This document shows, piece after piece, positions 1 to 8,583 of a stretch of 64,000 nucleotides of DNA. Source of the stretch: Halobaculum gomorrense (GTDB lineage: Archaea > Halobacteriota > Halobacteria > Halobacteriales > Haloferacaceae); the NCBI RefSeq assembly GCF_900129775.1, contig NZ_FQWV01000009.1, positions 1 through 64,000 of the forward strand. Reading direction: 5' to 3'. How positions within the stretch are numbered: the first letter of the stretch is position 1; every line of letters begins with the position of its first letter. The notes beneath the pieces were generated by a model that saw only the letters and a program-made list of their open reading frames with translations, was not told the DNA's origin and ran no database searches. The translations under genes were made by a program, and so were the position numbers.

Positions 1-352
<352 letters not shown>

Positions 353-469
353 GTTCCTCCCCGTGAAGGGAGGGGGTGGCGGGTCATATCGTGGCGACAT
401 CGTGGAACCGACCAGATGTCACCGAACTATCGGGGCTGACATCAGATACCGTCTTGCGGCGGACCGCAG

Positions 470-560
470 GGGCGGAATCCTCATATTGTGTCGCCGCGCT
501 GACCGCGGCGCGCTTCACATCACATCGAATGGCAGTGGTACGTATAAGCCCGTCGTCTCG
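470..560 (-). promoter_or_regulatory. Probable rRNA operon promoter region
   Basis: On the minus strand a BRE/TATA-like GGCTTATACG lies at 541-550, predicting a start near 517 and a leader of about 165 bases before mature 16S. A second weaker box (CAATATGAG) lies near 476-486. A GCCGCG/CGCGGC hairpin at about 492-511 lies between them. Haloarchaeal rrn operons commonly have several tandem promoters. The pre-16S processing stem cannot be checked because its 3' half is outside the window. The rest of 353-698 holds no convincing gene. Confidence 0.5.
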
Positions 561-698
561 CGGTCGGCGAGGTAGCCGTCGCCGTGGGTCAGTTTGTCAC
601 GGCACCGACCGAGATGACCCCGCCGTGGTGTACCTACTACTCACAAGACATATGCCCCGCTACCGAATGTCCTCGCTGTGGCCCTCTGATCGCGACTC

Positions 699-2300
699 GT
701 GGATTGGTACCGGCTGCTGCGATCTGCTGGGACTCGTAGGCTGTCGGTCGATCAGCGCGCGCTCGTCGCCCTCAGGGTCGCGGTCGGGCTGTTGTTGCTC
801 ACCGATCTCCTGTTGTGCACGCGGTCGCTCGTGTTCTTCTACACCGACGGGGGCAGCCTCCCCCGGTCGGCACTGTTCGCTCGATTTCCGATCACCGCGA
901 ACCTCTCGGTCCACGCGCTGTTCGGCGGCGCGTGGTGGGTTGGACTGTTGTTCGTCGCCGCGGCCGTCGCTGCGACCGCACTCGCTCTCGGGCGTTGGAC
1001 GAAAATCGCGGCTGCCTGCTCGTTGGTCCTGCTCGTCTCGCTGCACGCGCGAAATCCAATCGCGTTGAACGGCGGCGACTCGCTTCTCCGACGGACGCTA
1101 CTGTGGAGCCTGTTCCTCCCGCTCGGCACGGGACTCACATTCGAAACGCGAGCGCAGTGCCGACATCCGGCTGCGGTCGGGCTACTGGTACAGCCGATCG
1201 TGCTCTACGTCGTCAACGCGGTGATCAAGCTCCGCGGCGACGTGTGGCTGAGCGGCGAGGCGGTGAAGTACGTCTTCAGGATCGACGCACTGACGCGCTT
1301 TGTGGGGGAGTATCTAGCGGCGTACCCGACACTCCTCGACGCGCTCGGGACGGCGTGGGTCATGTTGCTTTGCTGCTCGCCGCTGCTCGTCCTCACGACC
1401 GGTCGAGCGCGAGCGACCGTCGTCGCAGTGTTTGCGTCGGCGCACGTCGGGATGGCGCTCACGCTCGGGATCGGACTGTTTCCGCTCATCGGTGTCGCTG
1501 CGCTGATCCCGTATCTCCCGCCAACCGCGTGGGACAAGGTCGAAGGCAGCTGGAACCGATCGGTGAAGACTGCCCGTCGGGTCGGGGGCGAACGGCGAGC
1601 GGCGTTTGAGGACCTCTGGGAGAAGGTCTGCCGTCAGATCGGACGGCTCGGCCGTGGGCGTTCACTCGGTGCGGCGCCGCCGATGAAACCGATGGAACCG
1701 CTGCGACAACGGATCGGCACGGCCGGTTCAGGCGGGAGAACTGGGTCGACCAGTTCACTCGTCTCCGTCGACCGCGGGCGAATCGCCACGAGAATCCGTC
1801 GGATCGGTCGAGCTGTTGCGGCCACGATGGTGGTCGTGGTTCTCATCTGGAACACCGCGTCGCTGGGATACGTCGAGGTGCCGCAGCCGGAGGCCGTCGA
1901 GGTGAGTCCACAGGAGACGCGGTGGGACATGTTCGCTCCCTCTCCCCCAACGAGGGACGTGTGGTACGTCGCCGTCGGGACCCTCGAGGACGGCGAGCGC
2001 GTCGAGGTAATCCGCGGCGGCGAGCCGACGTGGGCCAGATCGGAGCGACGGTGGAGTTCATACCCCAGTGCGCGCTGGCGGAAGTACCTGGAGGTCGTTC
2101 GGTGGAGCGACGATGACTGGCTCCAGCGGCACTTCGCATCGGGGCTGTGCGCCCGATGGGACGCGACTCACCGAAGTCGGCTTTCTCGAGTCACCGTGTA
2201 CGTGTTGAGCCGGAGCGTCCAATCGAGTACCGAGCCGAACGCAAGCGAGGGGCCGAGCGTGCGCCGCACGCGCGTTCGCACGCACGAGTGCAGCAGTTAG
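699..2300 (+). CDS. HTTM domain membrane protein
   Basis: The 533-residue protein has an N-terminal multi-span HTTM (horizontally transferred transmembrane) domain, the fold shared with vitamin-K-dependent gamma-carboxylase. Several hydrophobic helices occupy residues about 25-285, and the stretch HARNPIALNGGDSLLR at about residues 115-130 is a strong family hallmark. A basic linker (about 290-365) leads to another membrane helix near 370-385. The outer C-terminal domain contains WDMFAPSPP, common in haloarchaeal members. The start is GTG. A TATA-like ACATATG at 648-654 fits a short leader. Enzymatic activity of haloarchaeal HTTM proteins is unknown, so carboxylation should not be assumed. 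It is divergent from the rRNA operon. Confidence 0.85.
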   Translation: MDWYRLLRSAGTRRLSVDQRALVALRVAVGLLLLTDLLLCTRSLVFFYTDGGSLPRSALFARFPITANLSVHALFGGAWWVGLLFVAAAVAATALALGRWTKIAAACSLVLLVSLHARNPIALNGGDSLLRRTLLWSLFLPLGTGLTFETRAQCRHPAAVGLLVQPIVLYVVNAVIKLRGDVWLSGEAVKYVFRIDALTRFVGEYLAAYPTLLDALGTAWVMLLCCSPLLVLTTGRARATVVAVFASAHVGMALTLGIGLFPLIGVAALIPYLPPTAWDKVEGSWNRSVKTARRVGGERRAAFEDLWEKVCRQIGRLGRGRSLGAAPPMKPMEPLRQRIGTAGSGGRTGSTSSLVSVDRGRIATRIRRIGRAVAATMVVVVLIWNTASLGYVEVPQPEAVEVSPQETRWDMFAPSPPTRDVWYVAVGTLEDGERVEVIRGGEPTWARSERRWSSYPSARWRKYLEVVRWSDDDWLQRHFASGLCARWDATHRSRLSRVTVYVLSRSVQSSTEPNASEGPSVRRTRVRTHECSS

Positions 2301-2566
2301 CGGTCGGCGATGTCACACCCAGCGGTGACACGGCGGTTCTGAGGTGGCTCCCAGCGGGGAACCGGGGACGACCTCGCGTCGCGGCGTTCCGGGTCGGAGC
2401 ACTCGAAAACCGGTGTCAACGCGAATGGATCGGCGGCGACCCGAGAGTGACCGGCGTCGGCGCGGAGTCGAACGACGGCTACGGAGTCGACGAGACCGGT
2501 CTCGGATACGGGCGACGAGACGATTGATAGAGGAAGTCGGAAGCCGCGGACTCCGCCATCGCGGCG

Positions 2567-3856
2567 TTATGATTCGAGGAGGCCGGCGTCGCGGAGGATC
2601 CGATCGATGTCGAGGGAAACGTCTTCGAGCGGGAGCTCTGACTCGGCGATCGCGTCGCGGACCTGCGCGACGGTGAGCGCTTCCGAGAGCTCGTAGGTGT
2701 TGTACTGCCCGCCGCGCAGCCCTTCGTTGTTCTGATACGAGTGCAGGAAGCCGAGCATATCGAGACGGGTGAGGTGGTTGTACATCCCGCGCTGGGAGAG
2801 CGGGTCGTCACCCGCCGCCTGCGCGAGCCGGCGGTAGGCGGCGTGGATGGCCTTCGTGCGGACTGGGGTTCGACCGTCGGCGTCGAGGCGCGCGACCGCC
2901 AAGAGGATCAGCTGCTTGTGTTGATCCTGATCGGCGACCGACTCGACCATGTCTCCGTAGTCCAGTTCCTCTTTCGCGGCGTACACGTCGTCGGGCTCGA
3001 TCGGCACGTGACCCTCGTTTTCGGCATGTTCGGCCGCCTGTTTCAGCAGGTCCATCGCGCGGCGCGCGCTTCCCGAGGAGTTGCGGACGGCGAGGGCGGC
3101 ACACAGCGAGAGCACTTCCTTTCCGTATGTGTCGGGGTGAAGCGCGCGCTCGGCGCGCGCCTCAATGATCTCCTCCAACTCCGCGGCGGTGTAGGCCGGG
3201 AACTTGATCTCCGTCTCACACAGCGTGTCGCGGACTTTCGGCGAGAGGTTCGAGCGGAAGGTGTAGTCGTTGGAGATGCCGATGAGGCCGATTCGAGTGT
3301 TCTCGACGTAGCCGATATCGCGTGCGCGCGGGAGGTCGTACAGGAGCGTGTCGGACTCGCCCACGCGGTCGACCTCGTCGAGGACGATGAGGACGGTCCC
3401 GCCGATGTCGTCGAGTTCGTCGTACAGCATCTCGTACACCTCCCGGGCGGCGTACCCCGTTGAGGAGACCGTCTCCCCGTCGCGCAGTTCGTTCACGAGC
3501 GCGATGGCGACCTGGTACGACGACGCGGTACCGTCGGCGGGGGCGAGGTTCTGGCAGTTCACGCGGACGTAGGTGAACCCGCGCTCGTCGCCCGGCGAGT
3601 CGTCGTTTCGGGAGTCGATGTCCGCGTCGAGCTCCTGCAGGAGGTACTTCGTCGCCGCGGTCTTTCCGACGCCGGTGTCGCCGTAGAGAAAGGCGTTGCG
3701 CGGAGGCCTTCCCTTGTACACGGGCTTCAGGGCGTTCACGTAATCTTGCATCACGTCGTCGCGGCAGAGGATCTCCGCCGGCGTGTGCTCCTCTGTGAAG
3801 AGATCCGCGTTCCGGATTATCTCCACGTCGTCCTCGAATATCGAACTCGACCCCAT
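2567..3856 (-). CDS. orc1: Orc1/Cdc6 replication initiation protein
   Basis: The 429-residue protein is an AAA+ origin-binding initiator that binds origin recognition boxes and helps load the MCM helicase. Walker A is GDTGVGKTAATK (residues about 59-70), Walker B is VLIVLDEVDRVG (about 155-166), and sensor-like IGLIGISND follows. The C-terminal third carries the winged helix (about 330-429). Length is typical. It is transcribed away from the repeat-rich intergenic region 3857-5043, the usual position of a cognate origin in haloarchaea, so I expect it to recognise that origin. Haloarchaea carry several orc paralogues; which number this one is cannot be told here. Confidence 0.97.
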   Translation of the reverse strand: MGSSSIFEDDVEIIRNADLFTEEHTPAEILCRDDVMQDYVNALKPVYKGRPPRNAFLYGDTGVGKTAATKYLLQELDADIDSRNDDSPGDERGFTYVRVNCQNLAPADGTASSYQVAIALVNELRDGETVSSTGYAAREVYEMLYDELDDIGGTVLIVLDEVDRVGESDTLLYDLPRARDIGYVENTRIGLIGISNDYTFRSNLSPKVRDTLCETEIKFPAYTAAELEEIIEARAERALHPDTYGKEVLSLCAALAVRNSSGSARRAMDLLKQAAEHAENEGHVPIEPDDVYAAKEELDYGDMVESVADQDQHKQLILLAVARLDADGRTPVRTKAIHAAYRRLAQAAGDDPLSQRGMYNHLTRLDMLGFLHSYQNNEGLRGGQYNTYELSEALTVAQVRDAIAESELPLEDVSLDIDRILRDAGLLES

Positions 3857-4007
3857 ATCGCATCACCCCCTGCGGCCACTTCGGTCATAAGCCTGTGGAA
3901 GTTCGAGTGCTTTCGCGTGCTTTCGAGTGTTCGACCGGGGGGTTGCGAGTGCTCTGCGAGTGAGTGCGGGTGACTGCGAGTGTTTCGCTCGTGACGTGGG
4001 ATCATCC

Positions 4008-4026
4008 CACCGGTTTGCGAGTGCTT
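4008..4026 (+). repeat. ORB-like repeat 1
   Basis: CACCGGTTTGCGAGTGCTT; full match to the consensus, nearest complete copy to orc1. Confidence 0.75.
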
Positions 4027-4261
4027 CTCCCGGAGAAGTAAGCCGTCACCGACGAAGGGGTCAGCAACCGGTGATTCGGACGGCCGCCGATAGCTCGAGT
4101 TGACGCCGGCCAGACCTTCGAACTGCTAACCCGTGGTAGTAGCCTGGGAAATTGCCCCGCCAGAGAGACACCTGCCCGACCGGAGAAACACCTGCCCGAC
4201 CGGAGAGACGCCGCGCCGCCAGGCCGCAGGACGATCACGGACCGCCGTGGAGCCAAACACA

Positions 4262-4280
4262 CACCAGTTTGCGAGTGCTT
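4262..4280 (+). repeat. ORB-like repeat 2
   Basis: CACCAGTTTGCGAGTGCTT; one change from the consensus. Confidence 0.7.
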
Positions 4281-4333
4281 TCTGTTCCAGTCGACGGCGG
4301 CGAGCCCAAACCGGCGGCCGCGATCCGCTCCCA

Positions 4334-4352
4334 CACCGGATTTCGAGTGCTC
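4334..4352 (+). repeat. ORB-like repeat 3
   Basis: CACCGGATTTCGAGTGCTC; the variant centre TTTCGAGTGC is shared with repeat 7 and with the copies next to orc1. Confidence 0.65.
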
Positions 4353-4497
4353 TGTCTCGATCGGTGTCGTGAGAACCATCGATTGTGGGTCCGTATCGGC
4401 CGGATATGGTGTCCTGAGCAAATATCTGAGGTGCTCTCGATGAAAACAATGCCCGCCGATCGTCCCACGAGACCGACACGCTCGTTCGACCCTCTCA

Positions 4498-4515
4498 CAC
4501 CGGTTTGCGAGTGCT
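4498..4515 (+). repeat. ORB-like repeat 4
   Basis: CACCGGTTTGCGAGTGCT; full match, left of the AT-rich candidate unwinding element. Confidence 0.75.
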
Positions 4516-4654
4516 ACGTCTGTCCAGGTATGTTTTCGATCCCGCTACATCGGGGGAAGCGAGGCAGCACAGTATATAAACACCTCAACAGACTACCCCT
4601 CCGTTTCTCGTCTGGCCGATGTATCGAGTAGAAACACCGGTTTCAGCGGTTCGG

Positions 4655-4697
4655 TTCTTCTTCTTCTAGCTAGGATCGATAGCGATATATTATACGC
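4655..4697. other. Candidate duplex-unwinding element
   Basis: A pyrimidine run (TTCTTCTTCTTC) followed by GATATATTATA makes this the most AT-rich stretch of the origin region. It is flanked by ORB-like repeats in opposite orientations. Assignment rests on composition and position only. Confidence 0.45.
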
Positions 4698-4740
4698 GAG
4701 CGGCAGCCGCCAGAGCCCTCCCCCTCACCCCACCGAGGAT

Positions 4741-4758
4741 AGCACTCGCAAACCGGTG
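4741..4758 (-). repeat. ORB-like repeat 5 (inverted)
   Basis: AGCACTCGCAAACCGGTG, the exact reverse complement of the consensus. It is the only inverted complete copy. It faces repeat 6 across 24 bases and faces repeats 1-4 across the AT-rich stretch. Confidence 0.75.
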
Positions 4759-4782
4759 TGAGAGTGTCGCCCGGATGAACCA

Positions 4783-4800
4783 CACCGGTTTGCGAGTGCT
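4783..4800 (+). repeat. ORB-like repeat 6
   Basis: CACCGGTTTGCGAGTGCT; full match. Confidence 0.75.
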
Positions 4801-4836
4801 TCACAGGCGACCGTCCCCGCTCCCGTCGCCGAACCA

Positions 4837-4855
4837 CACCAACTTTCGAGTGCTT
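4837..4855 (+). repeat. ORB-like repeat 7
   Basis: CACCAACTTTCGAGTGCTT; divergent centre, last copy before the MBL gene. Confidence 0.6.
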
Positions 4856-5043
4856 TCATCGGTCAGAACGGCTGGACCGCCACTGTCGGGTTCCGACGTG
4901 GCGCCGCAGTCTCGCAGCCGGAGGTCTTGTAGTCGGAGATCCTACGGTCGGAAGTTCCGCCGAAGAACCGTCCGATGGGAGAACCGTCCGAGAAGGGAAC
5001 CGGTAGCGCTGTCCGTCGATCGCCGGACGGAGTCTGTCGATAG

Positions 5044-5826
5044 TCAGTCGATCGTGACGACCTCGCCGTCTTCGGGGGCGGTCACACCGGAGACGGCCTC
5101 GCGGAGGTCATCACGCATGAGGAGACAGTGGTTGATGGCGTCCATGTGGACCGCGATCACGGGCGAGTCGTTCGGAGCCGACTCGCGAACCTCGCGAACG
5201 CCGGCGGCGTCCATGGTGATCGGGTCACCCTCGAGGAATCGGGCGGCGCCGGCGTGTACGACCACCGCGTCCGGCCGGACGGCCGAGAGGGTCTCGGCGA
5301 CCGCGTCGTACCAGACGGTGTCGCCGGCGAGGTAGACCGCGGGTGAATCGTCGCCGCCGCGGACGACCGCGCCGGTGACCGGCGCCATCGCGTCGGCGAG
5401 GTCACCGTAGCCCTGGCGAGCCGGGGTCGGCGAGATGGTCAATCCCCCGACGGCGAGGTCACCGCTGAGCGGGCGGACGTCGGTGAACCCCTCCTCCTCC
5501 AAGAAAGCGACCTGTTCAGGGTGAACGATCATTGGGGTCTCGGGATCGATTCGGTCGCGGGCGGCGGCGGCGTCGAAGTGGTCGGTGTGTCGGTAGGTGA
5601 CGAGCACCGCGTCGTGAGCGAGGTCGACATCCGGAAGGTCGACGAGGGGGTTGCGCCACTGGTTCGGTGTGTTCTGCACGGGTGGGTCGACGCCGGCGTC
5701 GCCGAGCATCGGATCGACGATCAGTGTCGTCTCGCCGAGCGTGACGAGCAGCGTGGCGTGACGGACGAGCCGAACGGAGGCGACCGTGTCTGCGGGCACG
5801 AATGACTCGGCGGACGCGACGCGCAT
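5044..5826 (-). CDS. MBL-fold metal-dependent hydrolase (UlaG/L-ascorbate-lactonase-like)
   Basis: The 260-residue protein has the metallo-beta-lactamase fold. The strand-rich N-terminus with HATLLVTLGETTLIVDP (residues about 23-39) is typical of the UlaG-like group. The metal motif is THRTDHFD-like (here YRHTDHFDA, about 78-86), with Asp and His ligands. A second block YLAGDTVWYD (about 165-174) supplies the bridging Asp, and IAVHMDAINHC (about 225-235) the last His. Substrate is unknown. It is transcribed towards the origin and starts beside the divergent small zinc protein gene at 5904. The family is broad, so only the fold is secure. Confidence 0.85.
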   Translation of the reverse strand: MRVASAESFVPADTVASVRLVRHATLLVTLGETTLIVDPMLGDAGVDPPVQNTPNQWRNPLVDLPDVDLAHDAVLVTYRHTDHFDAAAARDRIDPETPMIVHPEQVAFLEEEGFTDVRPLSGDLAVGGLTISPTPARQGYGDLADAMAPVTGAVVRGGDDSPAVYLAGDTVWYDAVAETLSAVRPDAVVVHAGAARFLEGDPITMDAAGVREVRESAPNDSPVIAVHMDAINHCLLMRDDLREAVSGVTAPEDGEVVTID

Positions 5827-5903
5827 GTGCCTGTCGGCACCAGCGACACCGCCCGACGGGTACCGCCGTAACGACCGAGTACCCCCGCATCGTAAGACCG
5901 TCC

Positions 5904-6164
5904 GTGTCGGAGACGTACGTCTGTCCGTACTGTGAAGCAGCGGTCGACCGCGACTACCGCGTTCAGTACGTCATCCGATCGTGTTCCGAGTGCGGCGGTC
6001 ACGGCAGGTTCGTACATTCGACGGTCACGGCTGCGCTCGATTCGATTCCCGAGGAGGAGCGCCCCGATGGGTGGGCCGCACAGCCATTGGATGAGCGCCT
6101 CCTCACGGCCGTTCGCGAAGGGCTCCTCAATGCTCGGGACACCCAACTGCGGAACGGGTGCTGA
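5904..6164 (+). CDS. Small zinc-ribbon protein, unknown function
   Basis: An 86-residue protein, assuming the GTG at 5904; an upstream in-frame ATG at 5802 would overlap the divergent MBL gene and add an Arg/His-rich, non-haloarchaeal-looking leader, so I reject it. The N-terminus has two Cys pairs, CPYC at residues 7-10 and CSECGG about 20 residues later, a plausible single zinc site. The remainder is helical and acidic, ending LLNARDTQLRNGC. It resembles the many tiny zinc-finger proteins of haloarchaea. No function can be assigned. Confidence 0.65.
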   Translation: MSETYVCPYCEAAVDRDYRVQYVIRSCSECGGHGRFVHSTVTAALDSIPEEERPDGWAAQPLDERLLTAVREGLLNARDTQLRNGC

Positions 6165-6331
6165 CGCGGTCGAACGAAGGGGGCCGATGCGTCCGGGGAA
6201 CGCGGTATCTCCCACCGGCGACCCGCTGACGCCGACACCCGCTGACACTGGCGTCACTCACACGGAGTCGCCAGGCAATCTGGCTGGAGTTGGCGAATCA
6301 GCGTCCAAGAAGTCGGCAGATCAGCGTCCGT

Positions 6332-8413
6332 TCACTCCCCTTCGTCGAACGGCGAACGAGCGCCGTCCGGCGCGTGATCCGGGAGCGAGATCACATTCCC
6401 GCGTCCGATCGAGGTCTTCTCGACGGTCCCCTCGTCGTCCATCCGCGACAGCGTCCGGCTCACCTTCGACTTCGACCAGCCCGTGCGATCGACGATCTCC
6501 GACTGCTTGAGGCGCCCGCCGTTCGCCCGTAGCACGGCCCGGACTTCCCCTTCCGGGGTGAGGACGCGTTCGCGGTCGTGGTCGAGGTCGGCGTCGTCGC
6601 CGGTCGAAGCGGTGTCGATCCCGCCCGCGCGACCGGCACCGCTGCTGGGTTCGGTGTCGGGTCCAACTCCGTTCGCGCCTCCGGTTCCCTTCTCGCTGTC
6701 GGGGCTGTCCTGGCTGCCCGCGCCATCGGTGTCACCTGGCGGCGCCCCTGTCGCTGCGACCGCGTCCGCGTCGGCGGACGCCGCCCTGGTCGTCCCGTCA
6801 GCGCCGCGCCGGTCGTCGGGGGAGTGGCCGCCGTCTGCCTCGGCGGGACTACCGGCCGTCGATCCGGGGTCAGCGGCGGCCGCGCGGGCGGCTGCGGCCG
6901 CAGACCACGCTCGCCGCCGGGCGCCCGCCAGCGCCGCGCCGGCGTCGGCGACTCGTTCCGCCGGGATCGCCGAGCGGAGCCGGCGAACCAGTCGGCTTTC
7001 GCGGGCGGCCGTACGCGCTCGCTCGGGGATGACCGGGATCCAGCGACGCCGCCACCGCCACGCAAACCCGACCGCGACGCCGAGCGCCACGACAGCGCCG
7101 AGCGTCGGTCCGTCGTTCCTCACCCACCGAGGGAGCGAGCCGGCGTCTACCTCGCTTGCGTCGGGAACGCCGTCAGCGTCGCTGTCGGCGTCGAGGGGGT
7201 CCGTACCGAACGCGTTCACCTCCTCGCCGTCGGCGAGGCCGTCGCCGTCGGTGTCGCCCACGAGCGGGTCGGTCCCCTGTTCGGTCACTTCCGAGCCGTC
7301 GGCGAGGCCGTCACCGTCGGTGTCGACCACGAGCGGATCGGTCCGGTAGTCGTGGAGTTCGCGGCCGTCGGCGAGGCCGTCGCCATCGGTATCCGCACCG
7401 TTCGGGTCGGTCCCGGTTCCGTGGATCTCGTGAACGTCGGTGAGCCCGTCCTCGTCCGTGTCGGCGGCGGTCGGGTTCGTGTCGTGCTCGCTCACCTCCG
7501 CGCCGTCGACGAGGCCGTCGCCGTCGGTGTCCACCGCCGTCGGGTCGGTCTCGTGAACCCGCAGCTCCCGGCCGTCTGCGAGGCCGTCGCCGTCGGTATC
7601 GACCCGAGTGGGACTCGTCCCGACGTCCTCGACCTCCCGGATGTCGGAGAGCCCGTCCTCGTCCGTGTCGATCGAGGTCGGGTCGGTTCGCGAATCAGTG
7701 ATCTCGGTTCCGTCGGAGAGTCCGTCGCCGTCGGTGTCGCCCACGAGCGGGTCGGTCCCGTAGGTGTCGAGTTCCAAGCCGTCGATGAGCCCGTCGCCGT
7801 CTGTGTCGGCCGCGTCGAAGTCCGTTCCTTCGGCGACCTCTCGACGCGTGGTCGCGCCGTCGCCGTCCGAGTCGGCCGACTTGCGGATCACGGCGACTTC
7901 GTGGGTGGCGCTCGCGGCTACCTCGGCGGTGAGCGTGTCCGGGGTTACCACCGCCTCGATCGATCGCGGGGCAGCACCGCGGTCAGCCCACGAGTCGATG
8001 CGGAACGTGACCTCGGTGGTGCTCCCGCCCGAGAGCACTAACGATTCGCAGGCGATTCTCCGCGTCGACCCGTCGGCCGCGCGCGATCGGAGGCACACCT
8101 CGTAGTACCCTTCTCCCCCTCCCTGACCGGTTTTGAGCAGGAGCGTGAACCGGACGGGTTCGTCGTACCACAAATATACCGTGTCGTCGCGCTCGAAGAC
8201 TACGTCCCTGTCGGCGAACCCGCTCTCGGCGATCGTGACCTCCCCCGCCGAGAGCGCCGCGCCGTCGGTTCCGACGCCGGCCGCGCTGTCACCCGTCACC
8301 GCGGCTGCGCCGGCGCCGCCAGCGAACACCGAGGCCGCGGCGAGCACCGTGACCGCGATGAGAACCGCGGCCGTCGCCGGTATCGCTGACCGTTCTGGTT
8401 GTCTCCCGGGCAT
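6332..8413 (-). CDS. Secreted Ca-binding-repeat / transmembrane / winged-helix protein
   Basis: The 693-residue protein begins with a signal-like hydrophobic stretch (residues about 13-38, ending AGGAGAAA). A beta-rich outer domain follows (about 55-175). Then come eleven DTDGDGLxDG-type calcium-binding repeats of about 23 residues (about 179-417), like thrombospondin type-3 repeats. One membrane helix (VVALGVAVGFAWRW, about 437-450) is followed by basic residues. A long Ala/Gly/Asp-rich linker leads to a C-terminal winged helix (about 617-675) with LKQSEIVDRTGWSKSKVSRTL, here read as helix-turn-helix. The order predicts an outside sensor joined to an inside DNA-binding domain. The preceding gene is DUF7504-like and shares promoter words with it. 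Confidence 0.85.
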   Translation of the reverse strand: MPGRQPERSAIPATAAVLIAVTVLAAASVFAGGAGAAAVTGDSAAGVGTDGAALSAGEVTIAESGFADRDVVFERDDTVYLWYDEPVRFTLLLKTGQGGGEGYYEVCLRSRAADGSTRRIACESLVLSGGSTTEVTFRIDSWADRGAAPRSIEAVVTPDTLTAEVAASATHEVAVIRKSADSDGDGATTRREVAEGTDFDAADTDGDGLIDGLELDTYGTDPLVGDTDGDGLSDGTEITDSRTDPTSIDTDEDGLSDIREVEDVGTSPTRVDTDGDGLADGRELRVHETDPTAVDTDGDGLVDGAEVSEHDTNPTAADTDEDGLTDVHEIHGTGTDPNGADTDGDGLADGRELHDYRTDPLVVDTDGDGLADGSEVTEQGTDPLVGDTDGDGLADGEEVNAFGTDPLDADSDADGVPDASEVDAGSLPRWVRNDGPTLGAVVALGVAVGFAWRWRRRWIPVIPERARTAARESRLVRRLRSAIPAERVADAGAALAGARRRAWSAAAAARAAAADPGSTAGSPAEADGGHSPDDRRGADGTTRAASADADAVAATGAPPGDTDGAGSQDSPDSEKGTGGANGVGPDTEPSSGAGRAGGIDTASTGDDADLDHDRERVLTPEGEVRAVLRANGGRLKQSEIVDRTGWSKSKVSRTLSRMDDEGTVEKTSIGRGNVISLPDHAPDGARSPFDEGE
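7160..7885 (-). repeat. Coding tandem repeats (about 69 bp) for Ca-binding units
   Basis: Eleven imperfect units encode D-x-D-x-D-G followed by (L)xDGxEhxxxGTDP. At DNA level the plus strand repeats GTCGCCGTCGGTGTC with variation between units. This is protein repeat structure, not a CRISPR or satellite. Two units carry DTDEDG instead of DTDGDG, and the last is DSDADG. Confidence 0.85.
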
Positions 8414-8469
8414 CCCCCTGGGTTGCAGGCTTCTCCGGAAGGGGCTTAACCCTTACTCGCTGGGTATCG

Positions 8470-8555
8470 CCGAATAAAACCGTCGCAACAGTGTGGAACA
8501 GTCCGTATTCTGACTGTTTCAACAGTACTCTTCTCGTTCGATTGCAACAAAAACA
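8470..8555. promoter_or_regulatory. Promoter and operator words before the winged-helix membrane protein
   Basis: The minus strand has TTTTATTC (8472-8479) as TATA candidate for the gene starting at 8413. Upstream lies ACTGTTTCAACAGT (8513-8526), an inverted repeat ACTGTT/AACAGT with a two-base centre. Further partial copies are CAACAGTGTGGAACAGTC (8486-8503) and TTGCAAC (8542-8548). The same words recur in the promoter at 9297-9425. Confidence 0.6.
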
Positions 8556-8583
8556 ACCAGTTAGATGATAGCTTCTCGGCCGA

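Larger units (their letters stand above)
3857..5043. other. Predicted replication origin (ORB-rich intergenic region)
   Basis: This gene-free 1.2 kb stretch beside orc1 holds a repeated 18-19-base word, CACCGGTTTGCGAGTGCT. Plus-strand copies are at 4008-4026, 4262-4280, 4334-4352, 4498-4515, 4783-4800 and 4837-4855; an inverted copy is at 4741-4758. Degenerate copies crowd 3895-3965 beside the orc1 start, and a part copy is at 4634-4643. An AT-rich stretch at about 4655-4697, with GATATATTATA, sits between the direct-repeat array and the inverted copy and is the best candidate unwinding element. A 19-base unit is tandemly repeated at 4168-4186 and 4188-4206. Calling the repeats origin recognition boxes is inference from position and pattern. 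Confidence 0.85.

Noticed and set aside
2491-2504. CGAGACCGGTCTCG palindrome between the HTTM gene and orc1
   Set aside because: A perfect 14-base palindrome, but isolated between the 3' ends of two convergent genes; too little to call an operator or terminator.
4008-4855. Origin repeats considered as a CRISPR or transposon end
   Set aside because: Spacing is irregular, one copy is inverted, and the neighbour is orc1, which fits origin recognition boxes.
7160-7885. Regular repeats that could be taken for a CRISPR array
   Set aside because: They encode DTDGDG calcium-binding units in frame; spacers are not unique and no cas genes are near.
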